Part shown: piece by piece, positions 1 through 8,750 of the stretch | Layout: every line of letters begins with the position of its first letter | Position numbering within the stretch: the stretch's first letter is position 1 | DNA from: JAFDVL01 sp964631865 | GTDB lineage: Bacteria; Acidobacteriota; Blastocatellia; RBC074 | Direction of reading: 5' to 3' | Assembly: GCA_964631865.1 (NCBI GenBank) | Contig: CAZWAK010000012.1 | Location: forward strand, 13,696 to 77,695 | DNA length: 64,000 bases | Made by a program: the position numbers and the translations under genes | The notes under the pieces: model-generated | The model's database searches: none | Seen by the model: only the letters and a program-made list of their open reading frames with translations | What the model was told of the DNA's origin: nothing

Positions 1-20
1 CAGTCAGCGCATCCATTCTT

Positions 21-392
21 TCAATTGTGCAACGGCTTATGGACACTGGTTTTCAGCAGTCCGCTCAGCAGGAACAAAAAGCCGGGCAAAGCGAACAACA
101 CGAAAAACCAACCCATTGCCATACTGCCACGCACCAGCCCGCCGTAAATCACATAAAACGCCGCCAAACTGGCAACCGAAATAATGCCGCCGAGCTTTTC
201 GTTCCACCAGCCGATTAACATTCCAATGGCCACGCCAAACGGGAAGAACGCGAGGCCAACCCATTCCTGCGCAGTGACGCGCGATGGTTTGATGCCGTCG
301 TCACCGAAGATGAAGGCGAGCAGCAATGACAAGCTGGCGACGCTCAAGATGCGCGCCGTCCAACGAAGAATTTGTGTACTGGTAAGATTCAT
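21..392 (-). CDS. Small four-helix membrane protein, unknown function
   Basis: Predicted protein of 123 residues, almost entirely hydrophobic, with four likely membrane segments (about residues 13-28, 42-61, 67-87 and 91-112) and short polar loops. I chose the ATG at 392 rather than the in-frame ATG at 422, because a GAGGAGG ribosome binding site sits about 5 nt before it. No catalytic motif is visible. It lies downstream of and parallel to the exported isomerase-like gene, 110 bp away, so co-transcription is possible but unproven. I do not recognise a specific family; small integral membrane proteins of this shape are common and mostly uncharacterised. Confidence 0.65.
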   Translation of the reverse strand: MNLTSTQILRWTARILSVASLSLLLAFIFGDDGIKPSRVTAQEWVGLAFFPFGVAIGMLIGWWNEKLGGIISVASLAAFYVIYGGLVRGSMAMGWFFVLFALPGFLFLLSGLLKTSVHKPLHN

Positions 393-502
393 AATTTCCT
401 CCTCACTTACGAGCGTAAGCAATGTTGCTCAGCCAAAAAGAAAGGCTTGTGACAGTTTCTGCTTTGTCACAAGCCTGCGTGTTTTGCCGCTATTTGCTCG
501 AA

Positions 503-1369
503 CTATTCGCCCGCCAGAATCTTGTCTACGCGACGGCTGACTTCCTGCAAATAGGCTTTGTCGCCGCCGCTCAATTCCACCGTCAAATAGCCGCTGAAGC
601 CGATCTCGCCAATCGCTTTGCGCACTTCAGGCCAGTCAATGCTGCCCTCGCGCAACGGCACAAAGTTGCGCGTCTTCGTGTCGAAATCCTTCAAATGGAA
701 TTTGACGATGCGTTTGCCGAGGGCACGAATCCATTCCTGCGGAAAGCCGTACATCACGATGTTGCCGACATCGAAATAGGCTTTGACCCAGGGGCTTTTG
801 AACTCGTCCACATACTTCGCCAAGTCATAAGGCGTCAGCAAAAACCTGTTCCAGACTTCTTCGATGGCGATGACAACCTTCAATTCTTTCGCCAGCGGAA
901 TCAGCTTTTTGATTTGGGGCACGGAGCGTTGCCAGGCTTGCGGAATCGTGGTTTTCGGATTGACGACCGCAGGTACAAGCAACACAGCGTCTGCGCCCCA
1001 GAGCTTCGCATTGCGCAAACTGGTTTCCATCCGCTCCATGCTTTTCTTCACGACTTCAGGATCGCTGTCTGACAGCGGCCATTCCCAATGCCCCATATTC
1101 ATCACGGAATGAATGCGCAGCTTCGCTTTGTCCGCGGCTTCTTTGATTTGCTCAGCTTCTTTTTGATCCGTGATCGTTTGTGCCTCCATCGCTTCAAAAC
1201 CGCAATCAATCGCCAATTGAAAGCGGTCGAAATAGCTCATCGTCTTCGGCAGCATGCTGATGAGCACGGCTTTTTTGAGCGGGTTGTTGGGTTGGGCGAA
1301 ATTCATTTGGGGCAATATTGATGCGGCTGTGCCAAGCGCCGTAGTTTGCAGAAAGTCTCTTCGATTCAT
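503..1369 (-). CDS. Tat-exported sugar phosphate isomerase/epimerase-like TIM-barrel protein
   Basis: 288 residues. The N-terminus MNRRDFLQTTALGTAAS has a twin-arginine (RR-x-FL) export signal followed by a small-residue-rich hydrophobic stretch, so export is expected. The mature part resembles the xylose-isomerase-like TIM-barrel superfamily (hydroxypyruvate isomerase, sugar-phosphate isomerase/epimerase), with metal-ligand-type positions in VVIAIEEVW (about 170), AYFDVGNI (about 200) and YLTVELSGGD near the end. Family members isomerise or epimerise small sugars or keto acids; the substrate cannot be read from sequence. It lies 39 bp downstream of the LolD-like ATPase gene on the same strand and may be co-transcribed with it. 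Confidence 0.8.
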   Translation of the reverse strand: MNRRDFLQTTALGTAASILPQMNFAQPNNPLKKAVLISMLPKTMSYFDRFQLAIDCGFEAMEAQTITDQKEAEQIKEAADKAKLRIHSVMNMGHWEWPLSDSDPEVVKKSMERMETSLRNAKLWGADAVLLVPAVVNPKTTIPQAWQRSVPQIKKLIPLAKELKVVIAIEEVWNRFLLTPYDLAKYVDEFKSPWVKAYFDVGNIVMYGFPQEWIRALGKRIVKFHLKDFDTKTRNFVPLREGSIDWPEVRKAIGEIGFSGYLTVELSGGDKAYLQEVSRRVDKILAGE

Positions 1370-1408
1370 ACAGGAACCCTCGTGATAGATTGTTTGGTGA
1401 ATGCGACG

Positions 1409-2131
1409 TCAATTATTCCCTTGCTGCTGCAAGAGGGCAAGCTCTTTGACCACATCGCCCACGACATGCCCGCCGCGCAGCGAAATCTTGCGATCCGCTT
1501 TGTCGGCCAGCGCGTGATCGTGCGTCACCAGCACCAATGTGGTTTTGCGTTCGTGATTCAGCTTCAAGAGCAGATCGAAAATATGTGCGCCGTTGTTCGT
1601 GTCCAAATTGCCCGTCGGTTCGTCCGCGAGCAAAATTGGCGGCTCGTTCGCAAACGCACGCGCAATAGCGACGCGCTGTTGTTCGCCGCCCGAAAGCTGC
1701 GATGGATAATGATGCCCGCGTTCGTGCAAGCCGACTTCGTCCAGCAGGCTTTGCGCGCGCTTCATCGCGTTCGGCACGCCCATAATTTCCATCGGCACGA
1801 GAATGTTTTCATACGCCGTGAGCGATGGGATCAAATGAAATGACTGAAAGATGAAGCCCAGCTTGCCGCCGCGAAATTCGGCCAGATCGTCTTCGCTCAT
1901 CTTCGTAATATTCTGTCCGTCCAGAAAGATGTCGCCGGTCGTCGGATTGTCCAGTCCCGCGATCAAGCCCAGCATCGTGGATTTGCCGCTGCCGGACGGG
2001 CCAATAATCGAAACAAATTGTCCGCGTGGAATCGTAAGCGTTACTGCGTGTAAAATGGTCAGGTCTTCGGAACCGCTGGTCACGACTTTGGAAACGTTGG
2101 ATAATTCGATCATGCGCTGCTGATTGGACAT
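1409..2131 (-). CDS. ABC transporter ATP-binding protein, LolD/YbbA type
   Basis: 240 residues, standard length for a LolD/MacB/YbbA-type ATPase. Visible motifs are Walker A GPSGSGKST (about 44-52), Q-loop FQSFHLIP, ABC signature LSGGEQQRVAIARA, Walker B ILLADEPTGNLD and the H-loop VTHDHAL. Such ATPases drive MacB-like permeases that extract lipoproteins or other substrates from the inner membrane. The gene is divergent from the TesA-like esterase gene with only 33 bp between them, as ybbA and tesA are in Escherichia coli. The YbbP-type permease gene that follows ybbA there is absent; an exported isomerase-like gene takes that place. The permease partner must be encoded elsewhere. Confidence 0.93.
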   Translation of the reverse strand: MSNQQRMIELSNVSKVVTSGSEDLTILHAVTLTIPRGQFVSIIGPSGSGKSTMLGLIAGLDNPTTGDIFLDGQNITKMSEDDLAEFRGGKLGFIFQSFHLIPSLTAYENILVPMEIMGVPNAMKRAQSLLDEVGLHERGHHYPSQLSGGEQQRVAIARAFANEPPILLADEPTGNLDTNNGAHIFDLLLKLNHERKTTLVLVTHDHALADKADRKISLRGGHVVGDVVKELALLQQQGNN

Positions 2132-2164
2132 TGAAAATTTGAGATTTCAGAAAGAAAAAACACT

Positions 2165-2878
2165 ATGCCTGTAAACCATCGCAAATTCAAATTGCTTGTT
2201 TTAATGAGCTTGCTCTTCAGCCTCACGTTGCTTGCCGCGTGCAGCGCGCCTGCCGCCAAGACAGAATCGGTCACAGCCAGAGAAACCACCACGTCTACGC
2301 CTGCCGCAATTTCTGTCAGCGACAACACACCTGTGATTCTGGCCTTTGGCGACAGTTTGACGGAAGGCTATGGCCTGGACAAAGCGCAATCGTATCCGTC
2401 GTTGTTGCAAGCGCGCTTGCAAGAAAAAGGCTACGACTATCGCGTCGTGAATGCAGGGATTTCGGGCGATACGTCGGCAGGCGGTGCAAATCGCATTGCG
2501 GCAGCGCTGACCGATGACAACGTGCGCGTGATGATTCTGGAACTCGGCGCGAACGATATGTTGCGCGGGCAAGACCTGCGTCTGACGAAAAAGAATCTGT
2601 CGGCCATCATCGAAAAGGCGCAGGCGAAAAAGATCGAAGTGATTCTCGCCGGAATGGAAGCGCCGACAAATTGGGGCGAAGATTATCAACGCGCGTTTCA
2701 CAACTTGTTTGTAGATTTGGCGAAAGAGTATAAATTGAAACTGATTCCGTTTTTCTTAACGAACGTCGCCGGCAAAGCTGAATTGAATCAAGGCGACGGC
2801 ATTCATCCGAACGTGCAAGGCACACAACTTGTGCTGGACAACGTCTGGCAAGTGCTGGAACCAACACTCAAGAAATAA
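2165..2878 (+). CDS. TesA-like GDSL/SGNH esterase lipoprotein (arylesterase)
   Basis: 237 residues. The N-terminus is a lipoprotein signal ending in the lipobox LLAAC (Cys about 26), followed by a Thr/Ser/Ala-rich linker. The SGNH hydrolase blocks follow in order: block I FGDSLTEGYG (nucleophile Ser about 63), a block II Gly near NAGISGDTSAGG, block III GANDML, and block V DGIHPN with catalytic Asp and His. This is the TesA/arylesterase clade, a periplasmic thioesterase/lysophospholipase with broad activity. Pairing with the divergent LolD-like gene copies the E. coli tesA-ybbA layout. Lipid anchoring differs from soluble E. coli TesA. The 33-bp gap must hold both promoters. Confidence 0.92.
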   Translation: MPVNHRKFKLLVLMSLLFSLTLLAACSAPAAKTESVTARETTTSTPAAISVSDNTPVILAFGDSLTEGYGLDKAQSYPSLLQARLQEKGYDYRVVNAGISGDTSAGGANRIAAALTDDNVRVMILELGANDMLRGQDLRLTKKNLSAIIEKAQAKKIEVILAGMEAPTNWGEDYQRAFHNLFVDLAKEYKLKLIPFFLTNVAGKAELNQGDGIHPNVQGTQLVLDNVWQVLEPTLKK

Positions 2879-2890
2879 AGGCTCTTTTGG

Positions 2891-3002
2891 GCCACGAATT
2901 ACACGAATCAGCACGAATTGCTTTTGCGCAAGGAATGGCCTGATCGGTTTCTCGAACAGCTTTGTCGCAATGCAATTCGTGGAAATTCGTGTAATTCGTG
3001 GC
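2891..3002. repeat. Long imperfect inverted repeat built on ATTCGTG words
   Basis: The left arm (2891-2921) and right arm (2972-3002) are about 31 nt each and complementary at all but about three positions. Each arm is three degenerate copies of the word ATTCGTG or its complement. The loop is about 50 nt. It lies between the esterase stop and the M19 peptidase start. The right arm ends 14 nt before that ATG, and no Shine-Dalgarno is present. It may be a transcript-end hairpin or a member of a dispersed intergenic repeat family. Confidence 0.8.
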
Positions 3003-3016
3003 TACTCCTCTTTCCT

Positions 3017-4177
3017 ATGAAAAAAGCCCTGATCGTCATTGCCCTGATTTTATTGCTCGCGCTCGTCGCTGTGTTTGCGTTTGTCCCGGTGCAAGTCGAG
3101 CAATCCATGAACCGCGTGCTGAACGCGCCGCCGTACACCGCTTCGGAGCAAGCCAAAGCCCTACATCAACAATTGTTCGTCGCCGATTTGCACGCCGATT
3201 CGTTGTTGTGGAATCGCAACCTGCTCGAACGCAGCACGCGCGGGCATGTGGATGTGCCGCGCCTGATTGAAGGCAATGTTGCGTTGCAAGCCTTCACCAT
3301 CGTCAGCAAAACGCCGCGCGGCCAAAACATCGAAGCGAATGACGATTCGACCGACAACATCACACTGCTTTCCGTCCTGGAATTGTGGCCGCCGCGCACC
3401 TGGACGAGTCTGAAGGAACGCGCGTTGTATCAAGCACAAAAGCTGCACGAATATGCCGTAAACTCGGACGGCAAGTTCACACTCATCCAATCCAAAAGTG
3501 ATCTGGAAAACTACGTCGCGCGTCGTCAGAAAGAGCCGGGCATTACCGCTGGTTTCCTCGGCATCGAAGGCGCGCAGGTGCTCGAAGGCAACGCCGCCAA
3601 CGTGGACGCAATGTTTGACGCGGGCTTTCGGATGATGGCTCCGACGCATTTCTTCGACAACGAAATCGGCGGCTCCGCGCACGGTGTCAAGAAAGCGGGA
3701 TTGACCGCCGTTGGCAAAGAAGTCATCCAACGCATGGAAGCGAAAAAGATGCTCGTAGACATCGCGCACGCTTCGTCGGCGACGATTGATGATGTGCTGG
3801 CAATGGCAACGCGCCCGGTGATGGTTTCGCACACTGGTGTCAAAGGCACGTGCCACAACAATCGCAATTTGAGCGACGAGCAATTGGTGCGCATTGCCAA
3901 AACGGGCGGCGTCATCGGCATCGGGCATTGGGACACAGCCGTGTGCGGCACAGACGCGAAAGCGATTGCGCGCGCCATTCGCCACGCCGTCAACATCGCA
4001 GGCGTAGATCACATCGGTTTGGGTTCGGACTTCGACGGCGCAGTGACGGTTCCGTTTGATACGACCGGCTTGGTGCAAATCACCGACGCGCTGCTCGGCG
4101 AAGGCTTCAGTCACGACGAGATCAAAAAGATTATGGGCGGCAACGTGCTGCGCGTGCTCAGCGAACATTTGCCATAG
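3017..4177 (+). CDS. Membrane dipeptidase, peptidase family M19
   Basis: 386 residues. The N-terminal KKALIVIALILLLALVAVFAF is a signal anchor or uncleaved signal. M19 dipeptidases are TIM-barrel zinc enzymes that hydrolyse dipeptides. The first metal motif DLHADSL (HxD) lies at about 56-62, and the family segments GIEGAQVLEG, VDIAHAS (metal His), VSHTGVKG and HIGLGSDFDG follow in order. The Glu of GIEGA is the expected bridging ligand. I chose the ATG at 3017 because it starts the signal sequence; the longer frame upstream would be encoded by the inverted repeat. Convergent with the haem protein gene, 9 bp away. Confidence 0.93.
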   Translation: MKKALIVIALILLLALVAVFAFVPVQVEQSMNRVLNAPPYTASEQAKALHQQLFVADLHADSLLWNRNLLERSTRGHVDVPRLIEGNVALQAFTIVSKTPRGQNIEANDDSTDNITLLSVLELWPPRTWTSLKERALYQAQKLHEYAVNSDGKFTLIQSKSDLENYVARRQKEPGITAGFLGIEGAQVLEGNAANVDAMFDAGFRMMAPTHFFDNEIGGSAHGVKKAGLTAVGKEVIQRMEAKKMLVDIAHASSATIDDVLAMATRPVMVSHTGVKGTCHNNRNLSDEQLVRIAKTGGVIGIGHWDTAVCGTDAKAIARAIRHAVNIAGVDHIGLGSDFDGAVTVPFDTTGLVQITDALLGEGFSHDEIKKIMGGNVLRVLSEHLP

Positions 4178-4186
4178 TAATCACTT

Positions 4187-4735
4187 CTATTCTTTCAAAA
4201 ACGCCAACAAATCCGTCATCTCTTTTTGTGCCAGCAGTGACGCAAATCCTTCTGGCATCAGCGACACCGTCGAATTGGTCGAACCTGCGATTTGCTCGCG
4301 CGCGATGCGCAGTTTTTGATTGATCCCCAACCACAACACGACTGCTTCCCGATCCGATTCCAATTGGCTGCGGATGCCGTTGTAGGTTTGCCCGGCCTTC
4401 GTCGTGATGCGCGCGGTTTGATAATCCGGCACAAGCGTCGCGCTCGGAAACACAATCGCTTCGAGAATATCGTGACCCGAACGAATCGCGCCGACGGACG
4501 TCAAATCCGGCCCCAGTTTTCCGCCTTCCGAACGAATCGCGTGACAGTTGGAACAAGTCGCTTTGCCGAAAAATAACGCGCGCCCGGCTTTCGCGTCGCC
4601 GCCCGCCGTGAGCGGCGGTTCCAATTCGCGCAGTTTGCTCGTGCGTGCTTCGGCTTCCATCTCAAAACGCGCGAGCAGTTGTTTGGTCAAAACAATGCTG
4701 ATGATAACAAACGCCAAAGCCAGACGTGGTTTCAT
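4187..4735 (-). CDS. Exported c-type haem protein, Pirellula/Verrucomicrobium-type haem-binding domain
   Basis: 182 residues. The start is the ATG at 4735, with AGGAG about 8 nt upstream; the longer frame is not needed. It has an N-terminal hydrophobic signal (KPRLALAFVIISIVL). A single haem c motif CSNCH at about 66-70 is followed by the family pattern GGKLGPDLTSVG, HDILEAIVFPSA and a C-terminal LPEGFASLL..LLAFLK block. I recognise this as the short haem-binding domain usually fused to large dehydrogenase-like proteins in Planctomycetes and Verrucomicrobia; here it stands alone. The expected role is periplasmic electron transfer, with no partner visible nearby. It is divergent from the AidB-like gene across 154 bp. 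Confidence 0.85.
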   Translation of the reverse strand: MKPRLALAFVIISIVLTKQLLARFEMEAEARTSKLRELEPPLTAGGDAKAGRALFFGKATCSNCHAIRSEGGKLGPDLTSVGAIRSGHDILEAIVFPSATLVPDYQTARITTKAGQTYNGIRSQLESDREAVVLWLGINQKLRIAREQIAGSTNSTVSLMPEGFASLLAQKEMTDLLAFLKE

Positions 4736-4889
4736 GTGCTGCTCCTGATGATACGTTGTGTGATTGAATGCGGCGCGAGTCTGGGCGGGGCGCATCGCGT
4801 AGTCAAGATTCTCACACTCGGAAAACATTTCAGTTTGTACTGACATCCGCTAAACTCACGCCACAACATTGATCGAAGAGGAGCAGATC

Positions 4890-6554
4890 ATGAACGCTAC
4901 GCAATTCGCCACACACGCACCGACCGAAGTTTTGAATCAACCGCCTGCGCTCGAAGATTACAATTTATTTGAGTATGACACGCCGCTACGTGAAGCCATC
5001 GCGCGCGAAGGAGCCGCGTGGGTTGCTGAACAGGCGCACGAATTTGGCGCAATCCTCGGACGCGCGGAAACGTTGAAGCTCGGCGAATTGGCGAATCGTT
5101 ATTTGCCCGTTCTGCGCACGCACGACCGCTTCGGGCATCGCATTGACGAAGTCGAATTTCATCCGGCGTATCACGAATTGATGCGGCTCGGCATCGCCTG
5201 GCAAAGTCATTCGCTGCCGTGGACGAGCGACAAACGCGGCGCACACCTCGCACGCGCGGCGCTCACGTTTTTGCGGCATCAAGTGGACGAAGGGCACGGC
5301 TGCCCGCTTTCGATGTCGTATTCGGTTGTGCCTTCGTTGCGCCTGCAACCGGAACTCGCTGCCGAATGGGAGCCGCGTTTGTTTTCGACCGAATACGATC
5401 CGCGTTGTATTCCGGCGGAGCAAAAACGCGGCGTGTTGTTCGGAATGGCGATGACCGAACGGCAAGGCGGCAGCGATGTGCGCGCGAACACGACACGCGC
5501 CAAAGCCATCAGCAAACGCGGCCCCGGCGAAGCCTACAAGATCACCGGGCACAAATGGTTTTGCTCCGCGCCGATGTGCGATGCGTTTTTGGTGTTGGCG
5601 CAAACCGAAGCGGGCTTGTCGTGCTTTTTGTTGCCGCGTTGGAAGCCCGACGGCACGCGCAATGCCTTTCACATTCAGCGGCTGAAAGACAAACTCGGCA
5701 ACAAATCGAACGCTTCGAGCGAAGTCGAATTTCACGGCGCGTATGCTCGTTTGATCGGCGAAGAAGGGCGCGGCGTAGCAAACATCATCGAAATGGTGCG
5801 GCACACGCGGCTGGATTGCGCGATTGGTTCGGCTGCGACGATGCGCCGCGCTGTGGCCGAAGCCACCCATCACACGCATCACCGGTATGCGTTCGGCGCG
5901 CGTTTGATCGAACAACCATTGATGCAAAACGTGCTGGCGGATTTGTGTGTGGAATCCGAAGCGGCGACAGCATTGGCAATGCGTTTGGCGCGTAGCTTCG
6001 ACGAATCGGAACGTGATGAAATGCAACGTCACTTCAGCCGCATTGCGACCGCGATTGGCAAGTTCTGGATCACGAAACGCGCTGTCGCGGTCGTCGCCGA
6101 AGCCCTCGAATGTTTGGGCGGCAACGGCTATGTGCAGGAAGCGCCGCTCGCGCGGTTGTATTGTGATGTGCCGCTGAATTCGATTTGGGAAGGCTCCGGC
6201 AACGTGCAATGTTTGGACGTGCTGCGCGCGATGCGCAAAGAGCCAGACACGGTCGAAGCATTGTTTGCGGAGTTGCGACAAGCGCGCGGAATGGACGCCA
6301 ATTACGATGCGTTTGTGCCGCGCATCGAGCGCGCATTTGCGAATACAAGTGACATCGAATTGCGTGCGCGCCGCATCGTTGAAGATTTGGCCTTGGCCTT
6401 GCAAGCCGCGCTTTTATTGCAGCACGGCAACGCCGCCGTGACCGAGGCGTTTTGTGCTTCACGTTTGGCAGGCGAGCAAAGACTGGTGTTGGGGACATTG
6501 CCGGTCGGAATGGATTACACTGCAATCATCGAACGCGCGCGGCCTAAACGATAA
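4890..6554 (+). CDS. aidB: AidB-type acyl-CoA dehydrogenase family protein
   Basis: 554 residues, close to E. coli AidB (541). The start is the ATG at 4890, 7 nt after GAGGAG. It has the acyl-CoA dehydrogenase fold with AidB-like sequence: GMAMTERQGGSDVRANTT (about 190-210), GHKWFCSAPMCDAFLVLAQ, LSCFLLPRW, RLKDKLGNKSNASSEVEF, the FAD segment FGARLIEQPLMQ, ALECLGGNGYVQE and a C-terminal all-helical part. AidB is an FAD protein induced in the adaptive response to alkylating agents; it binds DNA and its catalytic role is unsettled. The window also holds an AlkD-like gene about 41 kb away. No obvious Ada-type operator was recognised in the divergent promoter region. Confidence 0.88.
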   Translation: MNATQFATHAPTEVLNQPPALEDYNLFEYDTPLREAIAREGAAWVAEQAHEFGAILGRAETLKLGELANRYLPVLRTHDRFGHRIDEVEFHPAYHELMRLGIAWQSHSLPWTSDKRGAHLARAALTFLRHQVDEGHGCPLSMSYSVVPSLRLQPELAAEWEPRLFSTEYDPRCIPAEQKRGVLFGMAMTERQGGSDVRANTTRAKAISKRGPGEAYKITGHKWFCSAPMCDAFLVLAQTEAGLSCFLLPRWKPDGTRNAFHIQRLKDKLGNKSNASSEVEFHGAYARLIGEEGRGVANIIEMVRHTRLDCAIGSAATMRRAVAEATHHTHHRYAFGARLIEQPLMQNVLADLCVESEAATALAMRLARSFDESERDEMQRHFSRIATAIGKFWITKRAVAVVAEALECLGGNGYVQEAPLARLYCDVPLNSIWEGSGNVQCLDVLRAMRKEPDTVEALFAELRQARGMDANYDAFVPRIERAFANTSDIELRARRIVEDLALALQAALLLQHGNAAVTEAFCASRLAGEQRLVLGTLPVGMDYTAIIERARPKR

Positions 6555-6572
6555 CAGTTTGCCAGCGGGGCC

Positions 6573-7337
6573 TTAAATTGATTCCGGTACGAGCATCAAG
6601 CGAAAACCAAGATATGTCCAATCCGCTGTTGTTTCGATGCGTTGTAAATAGGAGTGATCGCCGGGCATATTTGATCCTGCCGTGAAACAATGTCCGTTGC
6701 CTTTCTCATCGCGGTAAAAGCCCAGTTCCAATGCTTCCGATTCGCTCCATTCCGGGTGAAACACCATCCCGATCAAATTCAAAATCGTAGGCGAACAAAC
6801 GGTCAGCCGATAGCCCTGCGGCAGCCATCGGCGCGTGCGCCAATCGTCGGTGACCAAGGTGACGAATTCGCGCACGGGCAGATACGTGTGCGAATAGCGC
6901 GTACTATTGATAAAGCCCGCTTTCCCCAAGTATGACGCAAACGGATCGGCCGTTGCGTCGTGACCGTACAGCGTGCCGTAAAATTGCCGATTGTTTTGGC
7001 GATAGCGCGGTTTGCGTGTGCTTTCAATGGCGAGAATCAGGCCCTGATGACGGCGATGACTGCGCGTCAGCGTCGCCTGCAAACTTTCGCCGTGATAATC
7101 CAGTTGTGCGAATGTCCGCGAACGGGTGGGATACATTCGGTTGAAATACTGGTCATCCAACGGCACGGCGGCGGCGGATGGAATGATGTGCCATTCGAGA
7201 TTGAAGCTCGCCAAATGCGCGGCGACGGTTGACGATACATTGGGAACAGGCGCATCCTCTCGGAGCAATGGTACATCAGGAGCAAGGTCAAAAAATTGAC
7301 GCAGGACGGCTTCTCGTTCGTGTAGTTCAGGCAACAT
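6573..7337 (-). CDS. Hypothetical cytosolic protein
   Basis: 254 residues if started at the ATG at 7337 (MLPELHERE), which has GGGAGA 8-9 nt upstream; a longer frame reaches 7409. No signal peptide or membrane segment. The C-terminal half has a compact pattern (VTLVTDDWRTRRWLPQGYR, HCFTAGSNMPGDHSYLQR, WTYLGFRLMLVPES). The very end weakly recalls the GFR-L-V close of formylglycine-generating-enzyme-like proteins, but the upstream signature is missing and I do not assign it. It is convergent with the AidB-like gene (18 bp between stops) and divergent from the aminotransferase gene. Confidence 0.6.
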   Translation of the reverse strand: MLPELHEREAVLRQFFDLAPDVPLLREDAPVPNVSSTVAAHLASFNLEWHIIPSAAAVPLDDQYFNRMYPTRSRTFAQLDYHGESLQATLTRSHRRHQGLILAIESTRKPRYRQNNRQFYGTLYGHDATADPFASYLGKAGFINSTRYSHTYLPVREFVTLVTDDWRTRRWLPQGYRLTVCSPTILNLIGMVFHPEWSESEALELGFYRDEKGNGHCFTAGSNMPGDHSYLQRIETTADWTYLGFRLMLVPESI

Positions 7338-7422
7338 AGGTGAGTCTCCCATGTCACTACAGCTTACGCAGGGCCGGGCGAAAGGCAAGGCTTTCTCCGC
7401 CATTTCCACGCAATTTCCAAAT

Positions 7423-8595
7423 ATGAAACATCATCTTTCCCAAAAAGTTCTCCGCTTCACGAAATCCATCATCCGCGATATGTCGCGGCAGGCGATGCAG
7501 CACGGCGCGATCAATTTGTCGCAAGGGTTCCCGGATTTTCCGACTTCGGACGAAATCAAACGCGCGGCCATTGCGGCGATTGAAGCGGATCACAACCAAT
7601 ACACGATGACGTGGGGCACGAAGCGATTGCGCGATGCCATCGCCGCGAAGACGGCTTGGAGCCTCGGTCTCGAATTCGATCCCGAACGCGAAATCGTCGT
7701 CACGGTGGGTTCGACCGAAGCGATGATTGCGACGTTGCTGGCGGTCGTGAATCCGGGCGATGAAGTGATTGTCTTTGAGCCGTTTTTTGAGAACTACAAT
7801 CCCGACACGATTCTGACCGGCGCGACGATTCGTCACGCGACGTTGTACGCGCCCGATTGGCATTTTGAGCGCGACGAGTTGCGTGCGCTTTTCAACGACC
7901 AGACGAAAGCCATCATCATCACGACGCCGCACAATCCGACGGGCAAAGTCTTCACGCGCGACGAACTGCGCTTCATTGCGGATTTGTGCCTCGAACACGA
8001 CGTGCTGGCGATTACGGACGAAATCTACGAACACATCTGGTACACGGACGCGGCGCGCGAGGTACAACATTTTGCGATGGCGACGCTCGACGGCATGCGC
8101 GAGCGCACAGTCACAATCAACAGCTTGTCAAAAACCTACGAAGTCACGGGTTGGCGCATCGGTTATGCAATGGCGCATCCCGATCTGATGGACGGCATTC
8201 GGCAGGTGCATGATTTCCTGAGCGTGTGCGCGGCCTCGCCGTTGCAGGAAGCGGGCGTGACGGCGCTCGGCCTGCCGCGTGAATACTACGCGAAACTGCA
8301 AAGCGCGTATCAGCGGCGGCGCGATTATTTAGTCAATGCGTTGGAACTAGCGGGCTTCCGATGCGTGAAACCGGACGGCGCATACTACGTTATGGCGGAC
8401 ATCTCAGCGTTTGGGTTTGCCAGTGATTTTGCTTTTGCGGAATATTTGATTCGTGAGGTTGGCGTCGCTGTCGTGCCAGGCAGCAGCTTTTACAGTCGCC
8501 CCGAACTCGGCGCACAACAGGTGCGATTTTGTTACTGCAAACGCGATGAGACGTTGCAGGCGGCGGCAGAACGGTTGCTCGGCTTGCGACGATGA
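7423..8595 (+). CDS. PLP-dependent class I/II aminotransferase (kynurenine/aspartate aminotransferase type)
   Basis: 390 residues, normal length for fold-type I aminotransferases. The start at 7423 (MKHHLSQ) fits the family N-terminus; the frame extends to 7351 but no better start is seen. Motifs: LSQGFPDFPT (about 28-37), YTMTWGTKRLRDAIA, the cofactor region VTVGSTEAMIATL, TTPHNPTGKVF, ITDEIYEHIWY, the Schiff-base Lys in SLSKTYEVTGWR (Lys about 237) and the carboxylate-binding Arg near QQVRFCYCK. This is the branch containing kynurenine, glutamine and methionine 2-oxoacid transaminases as well as broad aspartate aminotransferases, so the substrate is open. Confidence 0.93.
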   Translation: MKHHLSQKVLRFTKSIIRDMSRQAMQHGAINLSQGFPDFPTSDEIKRAAIAAIEADHNQYTMTWGTKRLRDAIAAKTAWSLGLEFDPEREIVVTVGSTEAMIATLLAVVNPGDEVIVFEPFFENYNPDTILTGATIRHATLYAPDWHFERDELRALFNDQTKAIIITTPHNPTGKVFTRDELRFIADLCLEHDVLAITDEIYEHIWYTDAAREVQHFAMATLDGMRERTVTINSLSKTYEVTGWRIGYAMAHPDLMDGIRQVHDFLSVCAASPLQEAGVTALGLPREYYAKLQSAYQRRRDYLVNALELAGFRCVKPDGAYYVMADISAFGFASDFAFAEYLIREVGVAVVPGSSFYSRPELGAQQVRFCYCKRDETLQAAAERLLGLRR

Positions 8596-8750
8596 AAAAA
8601 TTCGGCGAAAGAATTACAAAAATTTCGCGGTTTTCGCTGCTACAAATTGGGCGTGTACGTCCGAGCGTGCTAAAATCGCGGCGGTTTTTTCCCTAAACAT
8701 TGTCAATGTAATCGCCCGTTTAGCTGGTTCAGCGACGCAGGAGGATTGTG

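Noticed and set aside
4986..6404. 472-codon minus-strand open frame
   Set aside because: It is the shadow of the AidB-like gene, with low-complexity Arg/His/Ala composition.
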